A stretch of DNA of 64,000 bases from Chaetomium olivaceum (Eukaryota; Ascomycota; Sordariomycetes; Sordariales; Chaetomiaceae), in contig JAYWVB010000025.1 of NCBI GenBank assembly GCA_039881045.1, positions 124,001-188,000 of the forward strand, given 5' to 3'. Below, piece by piece: positions 43,805-53,298 of the stretch (within the stretch, counting starts at the first letter, position 1; the number at the start of each line of letters is the position of its first letter). Under the pieces are notes generated by a model. The model ran no database searches. It was not told the DNA's origin and saw nothing but the letters and a program-made list of their open reading frames with translations. The position numbers and the translations under genes are program-made.

Positions 43805-45661
43805 ATGTTCGCCGCAACGGGACGATGGTTCAAGCGCAACCGCACGCCCATTGCCATTGGCATGGGCGTCGTCGGCGCAGGCTACGTCGTCACGAATTAT
43901 GTCCTGGGCAAGTTACGCGACGCCCGGGAGCGCATGAGTAGCGATCGCATCGCAAAGGAAAAGTACGTTTCCATTCACTATCTATCCCATTCTTCGAAAG
44001 GCCGCCAAGCTGACCACGATACCACCAGTCTGCGCCGTCGCTTTGAGCAAAATCAGGAGGACTGCACCTTCACTGTCCTCGCCCTCCTCCCACCGCCACG
44101 GCCAACATCCTCGAGGCCATGAATACCGAGAAGATCACGTACGAAATTCAACAGATGAAGGGTTCGGCCACGGCTAGGACTCGTAGTATTGGTTCGACCA
44201 GCCCGCCCAGCATGTCCGAAACGAACGCAACCGACGACGACGGCCGCAGCATCATCACAGTGAGCGCGCAAAGCGAGGGCGGCATGCACACGACGCAAAT
44301 CTCGGTAGCAACACCGTCGTCGACCGCGGTTTCGGAGGGCGGCGCGCCCGATACCTCTCAGACGCTCATGGTGCCGCCAATGGTGCCACAAAAGCCACGG
44401 AAGACCAAGAGACAGCTCTGGGACGAGCTGACGATCAGCTGTGAGTTAAATCAGGGGACCATTTCTGGTCCACGCGTGCTAATTTGACACTTCGACAGCA
44501 ATCACGAGAGCCTACACTCTTCTCTATACTCTCAGCCTCCTCACTATGCTCACGAGGATACAACTTAACCTCCTCGGCCGGCGTAGCTACCTCTCGAGCG
44601 TCGTCTCGCTCGCGACAGGCGGCAGCGGCACCCCGGGCACCATCAGCCTAGAGAACAACGACGACGACAGCGCCGACCAAGCCTACGGCACCGACTTCGA
44701 CGTGAACCGCAAGTACCTGACATTCAGCTGGTGGCTGCTCAACCGCGGCTGGGTCGACGTGATGCAGCGCGTCGAGGGCGCCGTACGCAAGGTCTACGGC
44801 CACCTCAGCCCGCGCGACACCGTCACGCTCGACACCTTCGCCAAGCTCAGCCACGACGTACGCAGCCTAATTGAAGGAAGCGCCCCCACAAAAGGGGCAG
44901 GAACAGCCTGGCTCCCCTACCTCCTCCCACCGCCCGGCATGGAAGAATTCGTCCTGCGCGAATCAGGCGTCCTCGACTCCGACCCCCTCGACAACGCCAC
45001 CCACCACCACCACCACCACCACCAAGGCAACCCCACGCCGGCAGCCCCCTCCTCCCCTTCCTCAGCAACCTCTCTCCGCCGCCTGCTCGACGAAACCGCC
45101 GACCTGATCGAGTGCCCACACTTCGCGCACGTGCACACGCAGCTCCTCGACGCGGGCTTCGCCGCGCTGCTCGAGCACAAGCTGGTCGAGGGGGTCTTTG
45201 ACAGCGCGACGCTGGGCGCCGACCCCATGGGCGGGCAGGGCAACGCCGTGGTCAGCCGCGCCGTGCTCCTGCCCAAGATCCTCAGCGTGCTCACCCGTCA
45301 GGCCCACGCCATCGGCCACGGCATGCCCGCCAACGAGTACCTGCAGGCTATGGAGGCTGTTCCGAACCTGGAAGGGTTTGCGGCGGTCGTGTATTCGAGT
45401 AATTGGCAGGCCGAGATCGTGCCGGATGACGTCCTTGGTGCGGGTGCTGGTGCTGGTGCCGGTGCCGACCTTGCTAGCTCGGGGTCGACCAAGGTTGGGG
45501 GGTCGCCACTCTCCCCGCCGCCGCCGCCGCCGCCCGAGGTGAAGAGGGAGGCGGGCCAGGCGGGGGAGTCGAGCTTGGTGATTGTGGATAAGACGGGCGG
45601 CGAGGAGAGCAAGGCGGATTTGTTTGATAGTGCGTGGGAGAAGGCGAGTGCGTCAAAGTGA
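43805..45661 (+). CDS. PEX3: Peroxin-3 (peroxisomal membrane biogenesis factor)
   Basis: Pex3 anchors Pex19 at the peroxisome or ER membrane and is needed to insert peroxisomal membrane proteins. Three exons: 43805-43962, 44029-44440, 44499-45661 (introns 66 and 58 nt). The N-terminal targeting and anchor segment MFAATGRWFKRNRTPIAIGM runs into a hydrophobic stretch at about residues 15-37. Exon 2 begins LRRRFEQNQEDCTFTVLALLP, then must shift frame to read TATANILEAMNTEKITYEIQ. One C appears to be missing at 44089-44091; with it restored, all exon phases agree and give about 577 residues. Exon 3 carries SITRAYTLLYTLSLLTMLTR, KYLTFSWWLLNRGW and the long helical C-terminal domain. A His8 run (45002-45025) and a proline run (45515-45535) are low-complexity inserts. 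The gene identity is certain; the frame break is probably an error. Confidence 0.93.
45002..45025 (+). repeat. CAC microsatellite encoding poly-His in PEX3
   Basis: Eight tandem CAC codons give eight consecutive histidines, in a region predicted to be a surface loop of Pex3. Confidence 0.85.
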
Positions 45662-46322
45662 GGTTGGTTTTTTGGGTGGTGGGTTTTAGACCTTTTACGA
45701 ACTTTTTTTATGCGGATGTGTATTATATTATCATTTTCAGACCTCCTTCACGGTCAAAGCTTGGGTCGGGAGTCGGGCGATCAAGAATGGTGGGCGAATG
45801 ACAAGAGGACGGACATGAATACACGTACTTAATGGGTATTACTACTGGATAGGCGCTGGCATATTGCGGAGGGGGTTTGAATACAGCGAAGCTAGCACGC
45901 GGTCGGCCCTCGCTAGAATCCAAGAGATATATGTATATACAGTTGTGTGCTCATGGGACAGGCCAGATCTATGCCAGGGCTGTTTGTCCATCGTTGTGCT
46001 TCTTCCCAGTTTCAACTCCTTGGGATGCGGCATGAGTGCCCGAAGACACATAGTAAACTGGGTATCTATTTCGACCGCTCCAAATGGGTTGGTTTTATCG
46101 TTCAAGATTCTTCGCGCTGTGTTTCTCCCAGCGTCGGGTGGGCTTTTCGCTCCGCAGCCGCGGCTCTCATGCTTTGCTTCGTTCCGCCGTCTCTAAGGCC
46201 GGGGCCCCTGCCTAGCCGTTTCCCCAGTCATTTTATGCCATGTAAATCAAGTAGGTATGTGTCGGATGTTTCCTCTCCCAGTAGACCACTGTTACTGAAC
46301 GCTCCCTTCCCCGTTACCCACC
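45662..46322. other. intergenic region between convergent PEX3 and BET5
   Basis: About 660 nt of shared 3' flank. It includes TGTATATA at 45932-45939 on the PEX3 sense strand (listed separately). No coding region supported. Confidence 0.45.
45932..45939 (+). promoter_or_regulatory. TGTATATA element, possible Puf3 site downstream of PEX3
   Basis: The eight bases match the target read from the Pumilio repeats of the protein at 9850-12895. The site lies 271 nt after the PEX3 stop on the sense strand. It counts only if the 3' UTR extends that far, which the sequence does not show. An 8-mer can occur by chance. Confidence 0.3.
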
Positions 46323-47050
46323 TTACATCAACCCCCTGATGAACTGATCGAGCGCCATCTCAAACAACTCGTTCTTGACGCCCACACCGCGCTTGTGTTC
46401 GACCGGCGACAGCGGGTTCTTGACCACTGCAACTCCGTGAATAATCAGCACGACACCCTCTACAACCACAACAAAACACCGTCCCCCGGCAAGAAAAATC
46501 ATGCCCACGTACCATACTCAACCCAGAGATTGATATACACCTGGTGCAGCACATTCCGCATACTCGGCGTCGCCGTGTCCGTCAGCATGACCAGGCGCAG
46601 GTTGCTCGCCGTCTCGTAGTAGTGCAGCTTGTAGTGGGCGGTGCGGAACGCGACGAAGGCGTCGTCGTCACCGCCCAGCTTGCGCACCATGTTGCGCAGC
46701 GAGAACACCGTGCCGAAGATCAGCTTCGCGTCGTCCGCCGTCGACGCCCGGAGTTGCATCGTGTGGTTGTTGCCGGGCGTGGTTGTTGTCGTGGAGGAGG
46801 AGGTGCCGGGCGGGCCGTGTTGCTGCTGCTGCCCACCCCCTCCGCCGCCGCCGCCGCCGCCGCCGCTACTGTGGCCATCGGATGTGGAGGATGTTTGGGG
46901 GAGCCAGGTCTTGGTGTAGATGCATTCCGCTGTTTGGTGATGGTGGGACGCTGGTTAGTTGTTTTGTTTGTTGGAGGTTAGGATGGGATGGGGGTGGAAA
47001 AGGGGGGGGCTACTGTGCCGGTCAAAGATGTAAAACGAGTAAACGGCCAT
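46323..47050 (-). CDS. BET5: TRAPP complex subunit Bet5 (TRAPPC1)
   Basis: A longin-fold core subunit of the TRAPP complexes, the exchange factors for Ypt1/Rab1 at the Golgi. Three exons on the minus strand: 47014-47050 (MAVYSFYIFDRH), 46513-46929, and 46323-46426; introns of 84 and 86 nt contain a CTAAC branch site (first intron). The protein is 185 residues. Conserved features are ECIYTKTW after the first intron, DDAKLIFGTVFSLRNMVRKL, FRTAHYKLHYYETASNLRLV and VVKNPLSPVEHKRGVG near the end. A 45-residue insert rich in Gly, Gln and Thr, with eleven consecutive glycines, separates the first two strands from the helix. Animal TRAPPC1 is about 145 residues and lacks it. The first donor, GTAGCC, is weak, but the phase (A|CG) and protein match support it. 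Confidence 0.94.
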
Positions 47051-48127
47051 TGTGGTTATGGTGTGACGGGCGGGAAGGTCCCCCGGGCCCTAGGCGAAAC
47101 AAGTTCGCGCGGGGGACGAGGTAGTCGGTCAGGACGGGATACGACGGTAGCGACGGTGGCAGATGGTATCGCGAACCCGGGGAACCACTATCGATGTTTA
47201 CAAGATGTCGGGTTTCTTCAAATCGGAGCGACACGGGAGGTTCGCGGTGGTTCGGCGACGCTGGCTGCTGATTGATCAGTGATGCGAGGTGGGTGCCCGC
47301 CATCCCTGTCGGTCTTTGCTGCAGCACTGCAGGCTTGTCTCCGCTGCATTTGGGGTCCGTGCGTCATCCCTATGAGGCTCTCTGTCCGGCGGGGTAGTGG
47401 GGGTTAGAGGGGCATGATGGAACGGGTTTACTGGGTTAGGTTCCAGGGAGCCAGGTTACCGGCTGCCCTACGAGGAATTGCGGCAAGCGGCTCGATATGG
47501 TCTGGGCCCGATCCAGCCCTGTCTGTAGGCGGTAAACCTGAATGGAAGAAGCTCCATGTCTGTAATGGATCCATACCTGCTCAGTAAAATTCCCGAACTT
47601 TAGGTTGAATCTCTCGGCGCTCAGTTTCACCAAATCCCATTTAGAGTGTCGCTACCCCCAAGACCTGCCCTCTCGTTTGGCGGCCACTCGGCGACCCCCG
47701 TTCTATGTTTAGCAGCGTTTCGAGAAAAGAGCACGCTCCTTGGAACTGAAAATCTTGGAATTTTTTTATTAACGACTACCTTATTTGGTACCAACGAACC
47801 TTACCACTTCACGAAGTACAGCACCACAAGGTGCATTCCACAACACAAAGCGGCAGCAGCGGTTAGCCTTGTTGCCCTACGCTGGACTTTGTTCGTCTGT
47901 CACATCCCACATCCTCCATCACGCATCCCACGCCACGCTAGCCCACCGCCTTGAGTAGTGGACAGGGTCAGGGCCTTTCGGATCTTGGCCTACGAATAGT
48001 TGTGCCTAGAAATACCGACTTGTCCCCCTGTTTCCGTCTCGTCTTTTCACCCTCGTCCCTATTTTCACAACAGAACGGACAGAAAGGACAGAACAGAACC
48101 CGCCTGTTGGGACAGAATAAACTGGCC
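47051..48127. other. divergent promoter region, BET5 and CaMKK-like kinase
   Basis: About 1.1 kb. Short open frames only, with no domain. Confidence 0.4.
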
Positions 48128-50388
48128 ATGGCCGGTGAACAGAACTACGATGGACACACACGACTTGCGCCGCTAACCTTGCCCCTGCGCTCGAACCCAG
48201 TTGACGGAGAAGACTCATTGACTCCCGTCATCCATACGGCAGTACCCCCGAGCCTAATCTCACCGGGCATCCAGATCGAACTCTATGGCGATCCTGCTGT
48301 GAGACCGACCCCGATTCACCCTCGGTAGGTTTACACAGGACGTAGCTCTCCTCAAGGACTATCATTAACAGCGCACTCGTAAGCTCGGCACCCGCAAACG
48401 TTCAGAGCTTCCGGAGCCCCATGAGGCATCATCGGAGGACGCCTTCGGCTCACCGTGAGATCAAAGTATGCTACGAGCCGGGCTGGTACCAGATAGAGTC
48501 ACGCATACTAATAAAACTTTGCAGGAAACCCTCAACGCGCGGTCCGAGTATACAAATGAGGACTTAGACGGCCATTCCCAGCTCCATCTCAACCAGTATG
48601 TCATCAAGGACGAGATAGGTCGTGGGTCGTACGGCGCCGTCCACCTAGCTACCGACCAATTTGGGAACGAATATGTGCGTCCTGTTCCTGCCCGAGACTC
48701 GCTGGGTCGCTAACAGACCCCCCTAGGCCGTCAAGGCGTTCTCCAAGTCACGGCTCAGGAAACGCGCCCAGTCCAACATCCTCCGCAACGGCCCACGGCA
48801 GCCTGGCCGCTTCCATCGAGCGGGGTTTGGCGCTCCCGATGCTCCTATCCTGGGTTTCAAGGCGCAACAAGCCAAGGAGGCCCAGGACGCTCTTTTCCTG
48901 ATCCGCGAGGAGATCGCCATCATGAAGAAGCTGAACCACCCCAACCTCGTTCAGCTGATGGAGGTCCTGGACGATTCGGAGGACGACAGCCTATACATGG
49001 TCATGGAAATGTGCAAAAAGGGGGTTGTCATGAAAGTTGGCCTCGGAGAATCTGCGACCCCCTACGAGGAGGAACAGTGTCGCCACTGGTTTCGCGACCT
49101 AATCCTCGGCATCGAGTACTGTGAGTTTTTTGCGGCCTGCTCTTTCAGAAACGACATGCTTATGCCGCGACCGTAGTGCACTCGCAAGGCGTTGTCCACC
49201 GTGACATCAAGCCGGAAAACCTCCTACTCACCGACGATGACGTCCTCAAGATCGTCGACTTCGGCGTGTCTGAGATGTTTGAAAAGTCTGGGAGCATGAG
49301 GACGTCCAAGTCCGCGGGCTCCCCTGCCTTCCTTCCTCCCGAGCTATGCGTTGCGAAGCATGGTGACGTTTCCGGGACAGCAGCCGACATCTGGTCCATG
49401 GGCGTGTCCTTGTACTGCCTTCGCTACGGAAGGCTGCCCTTTGAGCGGGGTGGTGTGTTGGACATATACGAGGCGATCAAGACGGAAACCGCCAAGTTAC
49501 CGCCTGATGAGAATCCAGACTTCGTTGACCTGATGGGAAGATTACTCGAGAAGGACCCGGAAAGGAGGATAACCATGGTCGAGCTCAGAGTGAGTTTTCC
49601 AGAGCGATGATTCCCACAGGGGCGGCATTACTTACCCCGTTTCAGGACCACACGTGGGTGACGAGAGGGGCTACGGACCCCCTTCTCAGCGCAGAGGAAA
49701 ACTGCTCTGATCCTGTCGATCCGCCCAATCCCCTCGAGCTGAACCACGCCTTCACCCGGCGAATGAGCCACCTGATCTGCGTTGTAAGTTCGTCTCCGGC
49801 CACCTTCCGGCCACCGCTAACCAATACCCCCAGATGAAAGCAATCAACAAGTTCAAGAGCCTCCTTTCCTCTCGCCCGGCCACCCCTCACAAGAACGCCC
49901 CCGGCGATCAGGGAACCACCGTTACCCCGCCTTGCCCTTCACCGGTTGAAGAGAAGCCCCCCACCGAGCAGCCCCTATCCACGGCCGAGTTCGCCGCACG
50001 AGTCCTGCGCGAGCGCCAGGAATTCCTTGCCAAAGGCGGCAAAGCAAGTTTCGACCTACCCCTCCACCCACACTCGACAACATCAACAACAACAAACCCC
50101 GCGTACACCACCACCCCACCCTCAGACGTAACCGATCACCAACACCAAGACCAACACCACCACCAACAACAACAAGAACAGGACCAAGACGCACCACCCC
50201 CGCCCATCCTCGGTATCGGAACGGGCGGGATCGACGACTTCCCGGGCGCCGACGACACCCCCTATCCCGCCGACATCGTCTCGGACTCGCCCACCGTCGT
50301 CGACTTCAACGTCTACGACCGCGCGTTCGAGGACGAAATCGAGCGTATCAGACGATCGACGAGCCGCCGTGGCGGGGCCGCGGGGTAG
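48128..50388 (+). CDS. CaMKK-like serine/threonine kinase (CmkC/Ssp1 type)
   Basis: An upstream kinase that phosphorylates the activation loop of CaM-kinase- or AMPK-type kinases. Seven exons: 48128-48324, 48372-48465, 48525-48674, 48727-49120, 49177-49589, 49646-49783, 49834-50388; six introns of 47-59 nt, all phases consistent, 646 residues to the first stop. The kinase domain starts near residue 122: IGRGSYGAVHLA, AVKAFSKS, then the Arg/Pro-rich insert NGPRQPGRFHR that marks CaMKKs, IMKKLNHPNLVQLMEVLDD, VVHRDIKPENLLL, DFGVSEMF, and the activation segment SAGSPAFLPPELC. A conserved box LNHAFTRRMSHLICV follows. The stop at 50386 falls in a G-rich stretch. The +1 frame stays open to about 50575, and the original frame then stays open to TAG 50722-50724, ending VRLAELVAKVMAVEDARDRL. 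The true C-terminus is therefore probably about 112 residues longer. Confidence 0.9.
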
Positions 50389-50783
50389 AGGGGTTGGTGC
50401 TAGCGCTGCTGGTGCTGCTGGTGGCGCCGGTGGCGGTGGCGGTGCGTCTGGCGTGAGTGGTGTGGGTGGTGCCGGCGCGGGTGGTGCAGGGAGTGCAGGC
50501 GGTGGCGCCGGGACGGGCGCGGGAGCGGGCGCGATTTATCAGACGCGGTTTAGTGAGCGCGGGGGCGGAGGAGGGTGGGCGGCCACGAGGGTACTCCCAG
50601 GAGCTTTGCTGATTCTGGTGTCGATTTGGAAGCCGGCGCGCGGGAGCAGCCGAGCGTGAGGCTTGCGGAGCTGGTTGCCAAGGTTATGGCTGTGGAGGAC
50701 GCGCGGGATAGGTTGGAGGATTAGTTGTTAGTTACGTAGTTGGTGAGAGAGCGATTTTGTTTTGTTTCAGAGAGAGGGGAGAA

Positions 50784-50797
50784 GGGGGGGGGGGGGG
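50784..50797 (+). repeat. G14 homopolymer
   Basis: Fourteen consecutive G bases about 60 nt after the likely true stop of the CaMKK-like gene. Confidence 0.85.
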
Positions 50798-52722
50798 TTG
50801 GTTGGTAGGGTGTGTCTATGTTTAGTGGCTCCGTTTCCGTTACCAAACGTTAGGTGCCATGCCCTACGTAGTGGGACTGGGACGGTAATCTAGCGAAGAG
50901 CAGAGGGCGGAGACATCTGTCTTGGGTGTGTGTTTGCGTGGTGCGTGGTTTTACTTCCAATGATATTTCTTTAAACGACATGACCTATTTGTGGGTTCCG
51001 AGGATGGCTCGGCTTCACGCTGTTGGGTCGTGTAAATGTATATTTTGGAGTTGGAGACAACTCCAAGTTGGTGGGCCGTCGGTCCCCTTTTGAGCACTCC
51101 GTCCCGGTGAGAAAGGGTGCATTTGCACTGCCACAACCCCTCTCGTTCGCAGCCAAACAGCGGCTACCTCTCCCGACACTGCCGTAGTTTCTGGTTGGAC
51201 GATAATTCCAAGGCTATCAATATTATTCAGGCACATGTTGAAGAGTGATCTGAACATCTGACAACTAACTACAAGTGTGTCTGAAGCGGAGTTTCTGTTC
51301 CTCTGATGCCGGTCTGTTTCGGCTAAGACCAACTGCAGCAAATTGACAGTGAAATCTGACGCAATAATCCGAGCCGAAGAGTTCCGATGGCAAGGACCCC
51401 GAGGAAGGGCGGGTTTGTGGAAGCTTCCACTATCATGTAACACCAGGCAGATTGCCAGGCCGCGGAGGGCTTGGAAATGGCTTGGTATGTCTCAATATGG
51501 GCAGATGTTGGAGGCGAAACGGCTTACTCTTACATAAATATATGGTCTAGACTGTCTTCGCATCGGCTTGGTATTTCGAAAGGAACTGACAGGACTAGAG
51601 TCACCTGCCCAAAGCAAAGATTCCCGAATGTTCATGCTTTGTCATTGAGATGATGAGCTTATAGTCTTGCGGTGTAAAGCCCCGGATTTGTCTTGAATAT
51701 CGAGTCCAGACCCTTGGCTAAGACAATAAACGAACATCTTGAGATCCGGAGGGCCGGGTCGGGAGTATTTCCGATTGTGATAGCCGATTGAGACAAGCCA
51801 AGAATAGCGCAACAGGTTTCAATAACGACACAGTAAGTCGAGGGTCTTTGGGGCGAGACAAGCAAGGGGTCTCGACCACGACACACTTGCTGTGGTCGTG
51901 TGTAGCGCATGACAAAGCTAGGTGTACCGTGGGACAAGACTTTAAAGGTGAGTAAAGAGTCCGAGGTCGAACCAGCAAGCGTCGTTCCCGGAGAGACAAT
52001 TGAGCCGCAATATTGAACAGGACGGAGTCCTCATACCACGAACTGTTCTCTGTGATAAAAATTGAGAAAAGCTCGGTGTGCTTGCCCTGTTGGCTCGGCA
52101 TCCGCCACAATCTTGGCAAAAGCTTGTCTGGGTTGGCAGTGGTTGGTGAAGAAACTTGGAGCGGAACATCCCAGCGAGGCACAGATAAGCTATAGGCCAG
52201 TCTTTGGGGGCGGGAAGCAAGACCACGGCCGGATGTAGGACTTGCTTCCCGCGGCAGTAGGCCAAGACTGAAACGATCCTGTTGGGAAGGGGGAAGCGCC
52301 CGTCCGTGCAATTATACCGTGTGTTATGAGCCCAGTGGAGGCCCGCGATCTGCAACGCGTCATCGCGGGAGTTGTCGTCGAGTTCCAACGAATACCTCGG
52401 CCACGTGTGGACAATACCCCGTCTGCGCCCTGAAATGAGGGTCTGATACAAGGATTGAAGGTTCCCGATGTAGCACATTGAACAACATATGTAGGTATGC
52501 CGTCAGGAGTGCACACCGCAACCCGCCTTCCGGTCCTTCTATCCAGGTATAAGCTTGGCTCGATGCAGCCAGCTGTCAAGGACATGCGGCTCGGAAGCCA
52601 CTTTCCCGATCATCGAGAGCCGAGCCTGGGCGTTGGCATCGCCGAGTTTCGCGATGGCTCGGCGCTGATTCCAGAGGCTTTGTAGGCCAAAGCCGAAGCT
52701 GCGGTGAAACGGCCGGCCGTGG

Positions 52723-53298
52723 TCATCTGGGCGGTCTCTGGGCAAAGGTCACGGGGCGTCTTGACCGAGGAGAACAAAGCAGGGCTGGCGTTTCGCCCAG
52801 AAAAGAACAGCTGATGGCGAGTAGCCGGTCCGGGAGAACGGCACCGGGTTTGTGGAGATGCCGAACACTGAATTGACTCGGAGCAAAGACACCGCCAAGG
52901 ACCGGTGTTGATTCCTCAACCACGTCGGATATATAGGCGGTGGTGGGCAACGGGGGAGGTTCCGAGGCCCGCATGCGTGCGACCACACTAAGCCCTTGGC
53001 AGTTTTCGTCGATTCCAGCAGCCATGTGCGGCTTGGCCAATCCGGGCGTACTGTACGCAGTGCTGACAATTGCTGCGTTAGTGTGGTGGCATGGGACGAA
53101 AAAGAGGTGAAGTTGCGAAGCCGATAGGGGGGCAAAGAGGGATGGATGATGGGGAAGGAAGTCGGGGAACATGGAAAATGCCTCATAGAGCAAGCTGATG
53201 CAGTGGTGGCGGGCTTGCTGCACGACACTGACCATCATCTGCTTGTGCTTGTCCTTGCCCATGCCCTTGCGTGCGTCGTGAGCTGCGGGTTCTGACAT
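52723..53298 (-). CDS. Unsupported open frame, 191 codons
   Basis: An intronless frame starting in reasonable context (CCACAATGT) with MSEPAAHDARKGMGKDKHKQ, then a hydrophobic, His- and Pro-rich sequence without any family I recognise. A possible donor GTCAGT follows the first 22 codons. It could be a short orphan gene, the 5' part of a decayed gene, or chance. Confidence 0.18.
   Translation of the reverse strand: MSEPAAHDARKGMGKDKHKQMMVSVVQQARHHCISLLYEAFSMFPDFLPHHPSLFAPLSASQLHLFFVPCHHTNAAIVSTAYSTPGLAKPHMAAGIDENCQGLSVVARMRASEPPPLPTTAYISDVVEESTPVLGGVFAPSQFSVRHLHKPGAVLPDRLLAISCSFLGETPALLCSPRSRRPVTFAQRPPR

Noticed and set aside
21000..45700. Programmed ribosomal frameshifting as an explanation for the frame switches
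   Set aside because: The switches differ in direction and sequence and lack a shared slippery site plus structure; single-base sequence errors fit better.
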